A DNA stretch of 64,000 bases from Halicephalobus mephisto. Its lineage: Eukaryota > Nematoda > Chromadorea > Rhabditida > Panagrolaimidae. Position numbers and translations under genes: made by a program. The notes beneath the pieces were generated by a model. The model was not told the origin of the DNA. It did no database searches and was given only the letters and a program-made list of their open reading frames with translations. Of this stretch, positions 47,215-57,834 are shown piece by piece; positions within the stretch are counted from its first letter, which is position 1, and every line of letters starts with the position of its first letter. The DNA lies in contig SWDT01000017.1 in assembly GCA_009193035.1 (NCBI GenBank), forward strand, positions 434,001 to 498,000, read 5' to 3'.

Positions 47215-47720
47215 TTGGCGAAATGCTCATAACGCCAAAAATTATTTAATGGCAAATTGGTTACAATGCCGAAAATGATCTCTTGGCAAATTGGTTACAA
47301 TGCCAAAAATTATCTTTTGGCGAAATGCTCATAATGCCAAAATTTATCTCTTGGCAAAGTGTCCATAATGCCAAAAATGACCTCTTGGCAAAGTGTTTAC
47401 AATGCCAAAAATTATCTCTTGGCAAATTGATTACAATGCCAAAATTTATCTCTTGGCAAAATGTCCATAATGCCAAAAATGACCTCTTGGCAAAGTGTCA
47501 ATAACGCCAAAAATTATCTCTTGGCAAATTAGTTATAATGCCAAAATTTATCTCTTGGCAAAATGCTCAAAATGCCAAAGTGTAAATTTTTGATCAGATG
47601 TTTACCCTCCTAAAATTTAATTTTTTATTAGATGTTCACAATGGCAAAATTTAATTTTTGGCAAATTGTTTACGACACCAAAGTCTAATTTTCTGACCAA
47701 ATGTTCCACTTAATTTAATA
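47215..47720. repeat. TTGGCAAANTG minisatellite, array 2
   Basis: About 13 copies of a 36-39-bp unit, CTTGGCAAATTGGTTACAAT plus GCCAAAAATTATCT, with mixed CATAATGCC and TTACAATGCC variants. It is clearly related to array 1, 1.3 kb away, with the coding-like island between them. Confidence 0.88.
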
Positions 47721-48432
47721 AAAATGATGACATATTTTTTTAAAAACAAATGTAATTATAAATAAGGAAGTAGGATTAAACAGTGGATTAATTTATTTAA
47801 AAATTGTTTTTTATTAAAAAATTTAAAAAATTCAGTATTCAGTTACGTCAAAATTAGGAGTTGAAGTTGTGTAAAAAAATCGGACTTTTCGTGCTGAGAC
47901 AATGTTTGTGAATTTTTCTAATTTAAAAATTTGTTTTAATTAAATCGGTAAAATTTTATTCGATTTTTTTCCTATAAAATTATAATTCGCAAATCTTCGC
48001 ACGAAAATTCCAAACTTCGACCTCGAATTCTGGTCATCAACTTTGGTCAAACGGATTTCAGGATCGGATCAGTGTCCAAGAAATCCAGATATCAAGTCCA
48101 AACTACCAATTTAACTAAAACTGATTTTTTTAATAAAGAAATTTGCAAATTTCGTCTTAGTACGAAAAGTTTGAATTTTAATTCCGAATTTTGATCGTCG
48201 ACTTTGACAAAGCGAACTACAGTACTTTGATTATTTAAAAATCTTTGACGTAATAAAAAACTTCGGAAAAAACAGTCATTAAGCATCTAGTTTTAAAATC
48301 GGTCCCATTTTGAATTCTTATGGCAAAATTCCGAATTCTAACTGCGTAAACAGGGAAATGGGGTCAGATGATGACTCCAGTCAAATCAAACCAAACTTCA
48401 TTTAAGAATCTAATGCGGATTCAGTAATTACA

Positions 48433-49175
48433 CGCACAAAAAGGGTGAATTAAAACAGATCTAATGCGTCAAATACATTATTTAATATACTGGTATATTG
48501 AATATGGTACATCGATGTTATACTTAATATACCAGTACACTAAATACAATGTGTCTGAAAAATAAGAGCTGTTTTAACGTATTCATATGTTGAATACAAT
48601 GCGCCGATATCAACTTAATATATCGAATAAACTAAAGCCGTTTTAAAGTATTCATACATTAAATAGAATACATCTGATATTGTACTCAATATATTGATAC
48701 ATTGAATACAATGCATCTGATATTGTACTCAATATATCGATATATTGAATAGAATACATCTGATATTGTGTTCAATATATTGATACATTGAATACAATGC
48801 ATCTGATATTGTACTCAATATATCGATATGTTGAATATAATGCACTGATATTGTACTCAATATATTGATACATTGAATAGAATGTATCTGATATTGTACT
48901 CAATATATCGATATGTTGAATATAATGCATCTGATACCTCAGAACTGTTTTAATGTATTGATACATTGAATATAATATCGGTGTATTATATTCGACTTGT
49001 CAGCACATTAAATACAACGCATTGGTATCAACTTAATCCATAGATTCATTGAATACAATGCATCGATATCAACTTAACGTATCGATACATAAAATATAAT
49101 TTATCCTATACATCAGAATCTTTTCAATATATCCATAGCTCTATACTCTACACCCATTTTTATATGTATATCTTG
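48433..49175. repeat. Dispersed TACATTGAATAC-type element, copy 3 (largest)
   Basis: Starts CACGCACAAAAAGGGTGAAT and ends TACACCCATTTTTATATGTA in rough inversion. The interior has about ten units of TATTGATACATTGAATACAA plus TGCATCTGATATTGTACTCA. It interrupts an older diverged tandem repeat (48280-49860): TAATGCGGATTCAG before the element and GGTAGTTTTTGCTTCGTCAA after it are contiguous in an uninterrupted copy near 49700. Confidence 0.72.
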
Positions 49176-50844
49176 GTAGTTTTTGCTTCGTCAAAAAGCT
49201 TGAAAAATAATAAACAAATTACATAATCTTAAAAGTTCTGTTATTTTTGATTTTCAGAACGAAAGTTGAAATTTCAACCACGTAAACAAACATGATCAGA
49301 TGTCGGATTTCGTTAATTCGAAATCGTTTTACTATATATGGAATTTTATACAAATTCGAAAATTTGAAATCTCGACAACTTTGAATATAGTAAAGAATTT
49401 CAAAGTTAAAAAAATTATTTATATGATTTTAAAATCGAATTTGTTCTAGACTTTTACAAAGAAATTTGAAATTCCATTTGTTTAAATAAATACGGTCGGA
49501 TAATGAAAGTTATATTTGATAAAAAATTAAAATCCTTATGATTTGGGATGTAATAAAGAACTTCAAAAATAATTAACTATATCGCATCAAAATCGATCTT
49601 ATTCTGGGTTCTTACGACGAAAGTTGGCATTTCAATTGCGTAAACAAGAAAATAAAGTTAGTGAATTTAGTTGATTGAAAGTTGTAGTATTTATTTAGAA
49701 ATTTAATGCAGATTCAAAAATTCGGCGTTTTTATAGTTTTTAGTACATTCAAAAAAATTTCAAAATTAACTATATAATCTCAAAATTGACCTTGTTCTAG
49801 AGTCCTACAACGAAATCCCGAATTTCAGATTCTAGTCAGACATCTTAGACCCGGATTTTCAGAATTTCAGAAAACAGTCATTCTGTTTGTTTTCGGGCCA
49901 GTCATTCCAGTTCGGCATATATCCCAAGAACAATGAATTTTTAATCAAATTCAATCAATTTTAAATGCCGACAAAGTTTTTTCAAAAGAAAATAAAACAA
50001 CTTATTTTGTCGGTCATTCTGGAATTTCAAGTTCGCTTTTGTCCAGAAAAACACGACGAAAGCAAAAATAAATTAACAGCCCCAATTTTTGTTTCCCCTC
50101 CGGCAAGGAAATGAAAATAACAGAAGACTGGGTCCAGTTGAGGAATATAAATCTTATGTTACATTCATTTTCGGATATTTATGGACGAAAACGTACTAAA
50201 TGGCAAAAAAAATGAAAAATTCGATATTAAAAATTTTTATAAAATGTCCCAGAATCCAATACTGACCAGTTTGGGTTTTGACTGGTCATGTGTCAAGTAA
50301 GTCAAGAGGATTCTTCGCGCAATTACGAATTTACTCTTCCTTAATTCAATTACTTTTTTGAAACAACTTGACTGAATGAAAGGGTCACTAAACTTGTGGT
50401 TCAAGAATTAAGCATTAGTCGCGATGGAATAACTGTCGGAAAACTAGATCTGGCCTCATCTAGTCCGAAACTAATATGGAAGGAAAAATATCTCTCGGCA
50501 GGCATCGTCTTGCTATCCGGGCAAGTGCTTTTCTCTTAAGCTACGAGAGCGACCTTTTCCATTCCATTCATGGAAGCAGAATCGTTTCTCCTGAACGATC
50601 GCTCCTTTCTCGCTACGCTTAATGTCGTGACAATAACTACTTGAAACATGTCTTCCAGATGAAGGCCAAAAAATGTCCAATAAAAACACATTAGTTTCAA
50701 AGCGATGTTTAAAAAGATATTAATCAAGTTTGGTCTTGACACGAAAAATGCTCAATTTATTTCATAGTTACAGAATTGTAGATTTTCCGAAATTTTTAAT
50801 TTTCGAATTCGGACTAGTTCGAAATCGACAGCTCTGGTCAAGAC

Positions 50845-50999
50845 CACAAAAAAGTGTAACTTTTGGCACAGTAACAAATGCAAATCGTCACTATTATTTT
50901 TTACTTTTCGTTACAAATTTTAAATATTCATGAAAAATATCACGATTGTGCCACATTTCGCAATTATTAATGGACTAAAATTTACGTTTTTTGTCTGTA
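50845..50999. mobile_element. MITE, second clear copy of the intron-1 family
   Basis: CCACAAAAAAGTGTAACTTT with GGCACAGTAACAAATGCAAA and the inverted end TTTACGTTTTTTGTCTGT. It aligns along its length with the element at 15047-15203. Confidence 0.72.
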
Positions 51000-51338
51000 T
51001 TATTTGAAATATAACTTCAAAAATGAAAACAAAAAAAATGCCGAATAAAAAATGCCTGTTCTAACACGAATGATGTTTATTTTTCGATTATGGACTTGGT
51101 TAATGACTGTTTGAAGATAAAGCTTCAATTACTTTTATAAAAAACCACCAAATCAGATGCATCTATGCCTCTGGCAATATTAATTAAAAATGATTAAATT
51201 CTACAAAATATTGATTTTTAAAAAGCTATTAAAAAACCACAAATATATCATAAAAATTGGAAATAGGAACTTTACTAATAAAGGTTTAATTATATGAGGT
51301 CATTTTTCAAAATGGGTCCATAAAAATCAATTTAATCC

Positions 51339-51476
51339 TTAAGGTGTCAAATTCGTCGAGACAACTGCCAACCAGACACGATCGATTCCAGCACAGCCTG
51401 CTGTCCACTCGCAAGGGCAATCAACTGAATAATCCGCATTTCCCAGATCTTGAGAAATAACGCAACCGTGACCACT
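51339..51476 (-). other. Protein-like fragment, unassigned
   Basis: Minus frame SGHGCVISQDLGNADYSVDC then PCEWTAGCAGIDRVWLAVVS, ending NLTP and TAA at 51339. Four Cys in 45 codons and balanced base use look coding, but the upstream side has a stop and no T-rich acceptor. Probably a remnant exon. Confidence 0.22.
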
Positions 51477-51928
51477 TTAGTCTTTCCGTCCTTAGTTTAT
51501 TCAATATTCATAAGATTTCCAAAAACAATATTATTTACTTTTTTATGGTTTTTTGAGTTGATCATTCACATTTACTTACAAAAATCGAGTTTAAAATCTC
51601 GAAAGTCAAAATAATCAGTACCGAGTTCAATAGTAAAATTGACATTGAAATTTAAATTCAATTTTCGTACAAGAATTTAATAAGCCAGTCTGCTTGAATA
51701 TTGTAAACAAACTGCAGATTTTGCTCCGATTTTGATGTTTATCGCTTTAGACTTCAATACAGGTATTTTATTTTTCCAAAATTAAAGCATTATTAAAATG
51801 CCAAAAGTCGGAGAAACTTTTTTCTAAATCCATGTCCTTTATCTAACTTTATCTGCGATAACCTGTATTTTTCGACCTTCGAAAACTGCACAAATTTACT
51901 GTAATAATTGAGGGATAAAGAAATCTTA

Positions 51929-51999
51929 GCTTCGATAGTACAACGGTAGTATGCGTGATTGCAAAGTTACGAGACTCGGGTTGGATTCCCGACCGAAGA
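51929..51999 (+). tRNA. tRNA-like sequence (head of the SINE-like element)
   Basis: Contains an A box (TAGTACAACGGTAG) and B box (GGTTGGATTCC, one base from GGTTCGATTCC), a paired D arm (GTAC/GTAT), an anticodon-arm stem CGTGA/TTACG and a T stem TCGGG/CCCGA. The anticodon loop is 8 nt (TTGCAAAG), the acceptor stem has end mismatches and the T loop has G for the invariant C56. It is more likely a Pol III promoter of a mobile element than a working tRNA gene. Confidence 0.4.
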
Positions 52000-52261
52000 C
52001 TGCAGATACAGGCCTTGCCAGCCGCAATCTGACTACAAACGACTAAGACGCACTCATCAAAGAAAGAAGCGAGGTCAGAAGGACCAAAAAGATGATTCTA
52101 ATGAGAGGAAGAATTCCCTGAAGATGATCTTAGTAAGAGGAAGAATTCTCTGAAGATGATCAGAAAGGCTGAGATGCGCGAACAATAGAGGAATCCAAGC
52201 TTGAGTATATAATGTTGTAAATCCTATATTGTAATTGCTGTGAAAACGTTCGATAAAGTGC
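51930..52261 (+). mobile_element. tRNA-derived SINE-like retroposon with 14-bp target-site duplication
   Basis: The 332-bp segment is flanked by identical 14-bp direct repeats TAAAGAAATCTTAG (51916-51929 and 52262-52275). It opens with the tRNA-like head, continues through a tRNA-unrelated body with an internal 32-bp tandem duplication (GAGAGGAAGAATTCCCTGAA and AAGAGGAAGAATTCTCTGAA, each followed by GATGAT) and ends TGTGAAAACGTTCGATAAAG without a poly(A) tail. Head, body and duplication together are the hallmarks of a SINE mobilised by a non-poly(A) LINE. Confidence 0.7.
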
Positions 52262-52916
52262 TAAAGAAATCTTAGTCATTAAGTTTATCCACTGATTCAT
52301 TGCTTTCTTTGATCATAAGTATTTTGATAAACATCGTCATCAGAAATCGGCTCTAACTATTGAGCAAAAAGTAATGTGAATATGTCTCGTGTTTGATATG
52401 TTGGTACACATTACAATGTTATAAAAATTAAAAGTAACATATAGAATGTTTTTAGAAATTGAATTAGAGGTGTTTGAAATAGAATTACATATGGCGCATG
52501 GGATAATAAGCAAAAATTGAAATTAAAAAGTCATAAGATCAGTCATAATTTATGACTTTATAGATTAAATAGAGTAATATTAGATTTATTAACTTTTTAA
52601 ACTAATAAACTATTTTAGATTCCCTATCTTGCAATCCAAAGATCGAAATTATCAAATAATTTCTTTGATTAATCACAGCAATAAATGTCCACATAACTAA
52701 TGTTCATTCTGAACAATAAACTTCAAAGTTGAACTTTTTCAGTAAAATATGAATTTTACTATCTTTCATCTCCTGTGAAGAATCATATATGAAAATAAAT
52801 GAAACAAATGAAAATACATACATCATATTAACTGTACTTCTTCTTCATGTGAGAGTATTAGCAATCAACAATCCAATTTTCTTCGTCATAATAGACTATA
52901 TTATTTAGTTGTGGTA

Positions 52917-53466
52917 CTAATAACGACACCAATGAAGAACAAGCAATGATTTCGATAGGACTAGTCCAAGACCATACCTACAGTATTAATGGTCTTCAAA
53001 CTGTTCAATGACTAAGTGGAGATATTGTCCTTTTCCGAATCAGAAATCCTTGGGACGAAGAAACTTAGGGAGTTCGGAGTGGCAATATCCTTAAATGGGA
53101 TTGCATTTCTTCAGAACAACTTAAGAAGATAATGTTTGCTCAATGAAATGACAGAAAATTTTGGATGTCACTCGATGACCTCCATATTCACTTTGAGCGA
53201 TTTGAAAACTGCAATTTTGGCTCTGAAGTTATGAACGAGAATCATGGAGTAATTGGAGCTGATGAACCACAAAATATTTCTACTTAGATAAACTATCAGA
53301 TAGGTGGAATTGGAATTTTAAAGACGGAATGATTGGGAATTCCGAGATAATATTGATACATTTCTTAATAATTCAAAATACAGTATGTGTTTCACTATCA
53401 GGGATGAGACTGCAGAAAGTGATCTCATCTACATTTTAGCCTTACTCAATCATCTGTTATACCAAA
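52917..53466 (+). pseudogene. Calpain pseudogene (protease core and domain III fragment)
   Basis: One plus frame reads ISIGLVQDHTYSINGLQ, ISGDIVLFR-like LSGDIVLFRIRNPWDEET, GNILKWDCISSEQLKKIMF, and FWMSLDDLHIHFERFENCNF. This follows the second half of the calpain cysteine-protease core, including the catalytic His (GHAYS in the family, DHTYS here) and Asn (RNPW). It is broken by three in-frame stops (after LQTVQ, after DEET and after MFAQ). Further downstream, partly in other frames, DNIDTFLNNSKYSMCFTI resembles the TFW-NPQY start of the calpain beta-sandwich domain. The catalytic Cys half is missing. Confidence 0.72.
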
Positions 53467-54136
53467 TCTAACAAATCACTTTTTCATCGCATTACATTGT
53501 GTTTGTACATCTAATACAGTTCTGGAATAAAATTATCGTAAAAATAAACCTATAAAACTTTAGACAATTTAAATTTTGTAGGTGAATTCTAAAGTAAAAT
53601 TTACTTTTTGAATAACTGAGTTTCTTTTGTTCAAATTTCTTTCATCTGTAATTTTTTAAAAGGAACTGCAGTCATTAACGTCATGCTAAATCTATACGAA
53701 CGCGGAACATTTCAAATGTATTGATTACAAAATAGGAAACAAAAATAAGAAAAGAAACAATCAAATATCATATGACTAATTTTTCGAAACACATTATGTG
53801 CCGGAAATCAGTTTTAAGACTGGTTTTAGGTAACTTATTGAACTAGAGACAAATATTCAATAGATCAAATGCGAATTAGTAAACTATGTCTTTAGTATAT
53901 TATTACTTTTTCAATATTGATTGAATGAATCACGCATTTTAACTTCAAGGCTATTTGATAACAAATTAGTGAGCCCAGTTGATACTTGTTTCTGATCGAA
54001 ATAATTACTTGCATTTCTCATTAATTTCGTAATTAAATTTTCGAGTTTTCTGTTAATTTCCCATCACTATTGATTTGCGGAAGAATAACGATATAGCGTG
54101 AGATTTTCGATTTAGCTTGGCTCTAGTTATTGTTCA

Positions 54137-54146
54137 ATATATAAAG
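54137..54146 (+). promoter_or_regulatory. TATA-like box of Src paralog B
   Basis: ATATATAAAG lies 24 bp before the ATG of paralog B, so the leader would be very short or is trans-spliced. The upstream 500 bp is homologous to the region upstream of paralog C (AACTGCAGTCATTAACGTCA at about 53660; AACTCCAGTTATTAACGTCA at about 61478), so the two genes share promoter ancestry. Confidence 0.4.
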
Positions 54147-54169
54147 TTTACCCTTTAAGATCGAGTATC

Positions 54170-55885
54170 ATGGGTAACTGTTTAAGTGCCCTGGCAGAGG
54201 AAAAGGAATCCATGATTAACCCGAATCAATCAGACATGCCATCGACATTGCTATCAATTCAATCATCAAACCGACAAAGTCGTTCAAACACCAGACAGTA
54301 TCCTTCGTTATCACCAAGCATTAGCAGTGCCCAAAATGGATATCTTCCAGGCCAGGAACAATCACAGAATATATATTTAATTGCTGTTCGATCTTATAAA
54401 TCATCTCTGGGGAATTTTGACATTAAAGTAGGAGAAATTATGAACTTGATCCATGAAAGGAATTCGGACTGGTATGTCAGGAAGGTTCAAGGTGGAACAA
54501 CGGGGTATATACCAAAGGATCATGTTGATATATTTAGTGTGTCTGAATCAAAAGAGTAAAATTTCATTTGAATTAATTTTTTTATTTTATCCTTTCAGCT
54601 GGTTTATCGGCAAAATACCTCATTTAGAAGCAGCACGTCTTGTGCACAGAGAAGGTTTACCTGAAGGAACTTTCCTGATACGGGAACGAGAAGATGCATC
54701 GAAGCCATATGATCTGACTATAAAGACCGATGATGGAGTGAAACATTATAAGATCACAAAAAATGCTAATGATGAATTTTTTATTGAATCAAGGCTTCCA
54801 TTTCAGTCATTACAGAAGCTCATTGATTACTACACCAAAAACAAAGGTCAATTACACTGCAAGTTGACGTTTCCTGTTTTAAAGATTCCTCCATCTACAA
54901 TGGGATCAAACTCAGGACCTATGGACGATTGGGAAATACCCAGGAATCAGCTGGAACTGAAGATGATGGAGGAAAATAAACTTGGCGAGGGACATTACGG
55001 AAAAGTATACAAAGATAAGTTACGAGGGAGACGAAATGTCGCAGTGAAAATAATGAATCCAAACACAATATCTCCTACAAATTTTCTCAGGTGAGATTAG
55101 ATTAATTTACTTCTACTTTTTATTTTTTCAGAGAATCTGAGATAATGAAAAAATTGGATCATCCCCATCTCGTGCAACTCTATGGAGTTTGCAAAATGGA
55201 AAGTTCGTTCTGTATTGTTATGGAGTATTTGGAGAATGGTTCTCTTCTTGAGTACCTCAAAAAAAAGGATAACCAGATAACCGAGGAAGCGATGATTAGT
55301 GTGTGTGCTCAGGTTGCCAATGGAATGAGGTATCTAGAAAGACAGAAGCTAGTTCATCGAGATCTTGCTGCCAGAAATGTACTAATCAGTACAAAAAGTA
55401 GAGGAGTCTTAACTGTCAAAGTGGCAGATTTCGGTTTGGCACGGGAACTGAAGAATGGAGAATCATATGATGCCCTAACAGTATTTGGTTTTCCGATACA
55501 ATGGACAGCGCCTGAAGCTCTTGACTCTCTCAAATTTACAATTAAATCAGATGTGTGGAGTTTCGGAGTATTAGTGTGGGAGATATTCAGTCGCGGCGGA
55601 ACTCCCTATAAAGGTACGCTTATTTACTTTCGATTTATGAAATAATTACTGGTGATTTTTTAAGGAATTAATAATTCTGAAATTTTCTGCTATCTTAATC
55701 AAGGAAATAGAATGGGTAAACCTGAAGCATGTCCAGAACAGATATATAACAATGTTATTCGGAATTGTTGGGATGTAAACGCAAAGGAAAGACCGACGTT
55801 TGCTCTTTTATTCTCCTACTTGGATGCTTACTGCCCTACTAATGACGGATACGAAATTCCTATAGCATTAGTCCATCCAATATGA
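54170..55885 (+). CDS. Src-type non-receptor tyrosine kinase, SH3-SH2-kinase (paralog B)
   Basis: About 525 residues from exons 54170-54555, 54599-55090, 55132-55613 and 55665-55885. MGNCLSALAEEKES supplies Gly2 and Cys4 for acylation. The SH3-like domain is divergent (AVRSYKSSLGNFDIKVGE instead of an ALYDY start, but SDWYVRKV and TTGYIPKDHV are kept). The SH2 has DWFIGKIPHLEAARLV and TFLIRERE. The kinase has GEGHYGKV, VAVKIM, HRDLAARN, DFGLAR, ESYDALTV, WTAPEA, SDVWSFGVL. The tail NDGYEIPIALVHPI is shorter than in paralog A. From SH2 residue KHYKITKNAND to PEACPE the DNA, introns included, is almost identical to paralog A; before and after, the two genes are clearly diverged. Confidence 0.87.
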
Positions 55886-57020
55886 ACTCTAGATCTTCGA
55901 TAAGGTGCATGTATATTACTTGAAAATGTACAACTATAGTCACAAATTTAAATTCAGCTTTGTCATTTTGCATTTACTTCTAGATACTTAGTGTTGAAAA
56001 TAAATTATTGATGATCAATATAGTCTTCTACCATAATAATTAAAAGAAGAATTGAATTCCAGTATTTTGAGGTCATTGGAAGGTTGACCATAATTTTTCC
56101 AGTTTCTTCAAGTGCTCATACGAGGACTTTAGGGTTAAATTAAAGCGAATAGATGAACTTTTATCTTCTTTTAAACTTCTCAACGTTATATGCTCCTTCT
56201 TAAAAGTTATTACTGAGAAGCATTCAAGTTTATGGTATTAATATCCGCTCTTAATCATTGTGTAGATTTCTTTATTTTTGGGTAGAGTAAATATTTAAGT
56301 TATTCAAGAAGGGCATGATAAGAATATATATTTTGGATCAATGAAGTTTCCAGCAAATTCTCTACCGTTGATGATACAAATAAGAAAATTTAATTCGACG
56401 AATTAAGATTTCACGTGCAGAAATGATAGTTTTAGAGACAGAAAATAAACCTGTTCAAATCTTTTTGAAGACTTACTTCTGTCTCATTAGTACTTGAGAC
56501 AATGGGAATTTTCTTAATTGTCAAGTCGAAATCAGACCAAATTGTTGTTAAATTTCTCAATCAAGAAAATGGTTTTATCCAACTGAAAATACTCAGCAAT
56601 TGGGATGGGAGAAATAGTAAAATCAAATATTTGAGAAAATCAACTTGCTAACAAACTAGGATTTGCAGATTCTTCAAATTGAGATGAGAATTTATAGAAT
56701 AAAGAGCATTAATAATTTACTATACAACTAAAAAGGTGTTCATTTAAATTAGAAAATTATAAGGATTAACTTTCAATTCCGGTGATTCAGGATGATTGAT
56801 GTTCTCAAAAATGTTTGTGATTTAGTTTTGGGAGATCAAGATCTTTATTTTTAGAAAAAATGTTATTAAAATTTCTACAAAATGCAATGCAAAATTACTC
56901 AAAGAAATTATTGGTTGATTTATTTCCATCTCTGTTCAGTAATATTACAATCTATAAAAACAAACGAAAATTACAACGAGTAATTTAGACATGCACAGAA
57001 AAGTATTTCATTATTTATTT
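55886..57020. other. 3' flank of Src paralog B, no further gene seen
   Basis: The first about 130 bp are homologous to the 3' flanks of paralogs A and D (TTGTCATTTTGCATTTACTT). The rest is AT-rich with no recognised feature. Confidence 0.5.
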
Positions 57021-57023
57021 CAG

Positions 57024-57170
57024 GGTCGCTGAAATCCAAAATTCGATACACTACAAGGATGATTTCTTTCTGATCGGAACGGCGAAAACGTCACCGATCC
57101 AGAAAAATTGATAAGTCTTAACAAAGATTTATCGATCGTATTGCATTTGTGTGTCTTAGCGCGTTTATGA
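57024..57170 (+). pseudogene. Frameshifted coding-like fragment
   Basis: After TATTTCAG the plus frame reads VAEIQNSIHYKDDFFLIGTA; a second frame overlaps and reads SDRNGENVTDPEKLISLNKD then LSIVLHLCVLARL to TGA. The two together look like one exon broken by a one-base shift. No family is recognised. Confidence 0.25.
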
Positions 57171-57400
57171 TAATGGTTTAATTATCCAAGTTTGAGATTT
57201 GCGTTCAGAATAAATCGAAGAACAGACAGCATTTCGAACACTTTCATCGCCTAATGTTCATTCGTTAAGTAGGACGGCAAATTACTAATACTTAGTAGTG
57301 TGCAAATTGGATCAGATATAAATACTGCAAATTAAAAATATATCACTTGCTAGATTTCTGCGTTGAAAAAAATTGAATTTTCTTTCTAGAGATAGGATCA

Positions 57401-57834
57401 ATGGTTATTTCTTCCAATGAATCATGGAGTAAACAAAAAAATTCGTCAAAAAAGGACTTGAAAGTTGTAAGTTAATTATTATAATTAATATTTTCAATTA
57501 TACAGTAGAACTTGGATATGATACCCCTGTTATAACATATCTCTGGTTATAGCATACGGTCTGAGTGAGTGTGTTTGGTTAGTTTGTCTTCGAATTTACC
57601 CCTGTTATGATATATCCTTTGTTATAACATACGCTTTTCCCTGTCCCAAGGGGGTATCTTATATTCAAGCTCAATTGTGTAATAATTATTCTTTAGAATG
57701 ATGATGAAGAAGAAAAATTAATAATTGCTATCATTGAGCTCTTTGAGTGTCTTACTCCTGAACAACACGCTCTTCTTCCGTTGGAGACTAAACTAAGCAT
57801 TCAGGCCGTTATTAATAATGTGGGAAATATGTAA
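57401..57834 (+). CDS. Small acidic/hydrophobic protein, unknown (67 residues)
   Basis: Exons 57401-57466 and 57697-57834, phase 0 with a GTAAGT donor and CTTTAG acceptor. Exon 1 is polar and basic (SWSKQKNSSKKDLKV); exon 2 is NDDEEEKLIIAIIELFECLT, PEQHALLPLETKLSIQAVIN and NVGNM. The II..IELF.xLT..Q..ALL core recurs in the fragment at 58601, so this is a small local family. The intron is largely a MITE. AATAAA lies about 50 bp after the stop. Function unknown. Confidence 0.5.
57501..57681. mobile_element. MITE with CAGTAGAACTTGGATAT termini
   Basis: TACAGTAGAACTTGGATATG and ATACCCCTGTTATAACATAT at the left; GGGGGTATCTTATATTCAAG and CTCAATTGTGTA at the right are approximate inverses. The interior has a second TACCCCTGTTATGATATATC. 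It resembles the CAGTGAAACCTCGATAT group at 19114 but is not the same family. It makes up most of the small gene's intron. Confidence 0.65.

Larger units (their letters stand above)
43561..51900. other. Gene-poor stretch
   Basis: No convincing complete gene is seen over more than 8 kb. Content is AT-rich filler with GAATTTTTAGAATTTTATAA-type repeats (45000-45400), minisatellites listed separately, the dispersed element at 48433, a MITE at 50845 and a few GC-richer islands with short protein-like frames (46867-47190 plus; 50390-50540 plus; 51339-51476 minus). Confidence 0.5.

Noticed and set aside
47283..47504. 73-codon frames on both strands (MANWLQCQKLSFGEM)
   Set aside because: Product of the TTGGCAAA minisatellite.
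50536..50742. Minus frame ending SASMNGMEKVALVA and a plus frame RDGITVGKLDLASSS in the same GC-richer patch
   Set aside because: Overlapping frames on both strands without splice sites or family match; left as part of the gene-poor stretch.
51929..51999. A functional tRNA-Cys gene
   Set aside because: Eight-base anticodon loop, weak acceptor stem ends and a changed T loop, plus the flanking target-site duplication, favour a SINE head.
51959..52153. 64-codon plus frame beginning inside the tRNA-like head
   Set aside because: Lies entirely within the SINE-like element, including its internal duplication.
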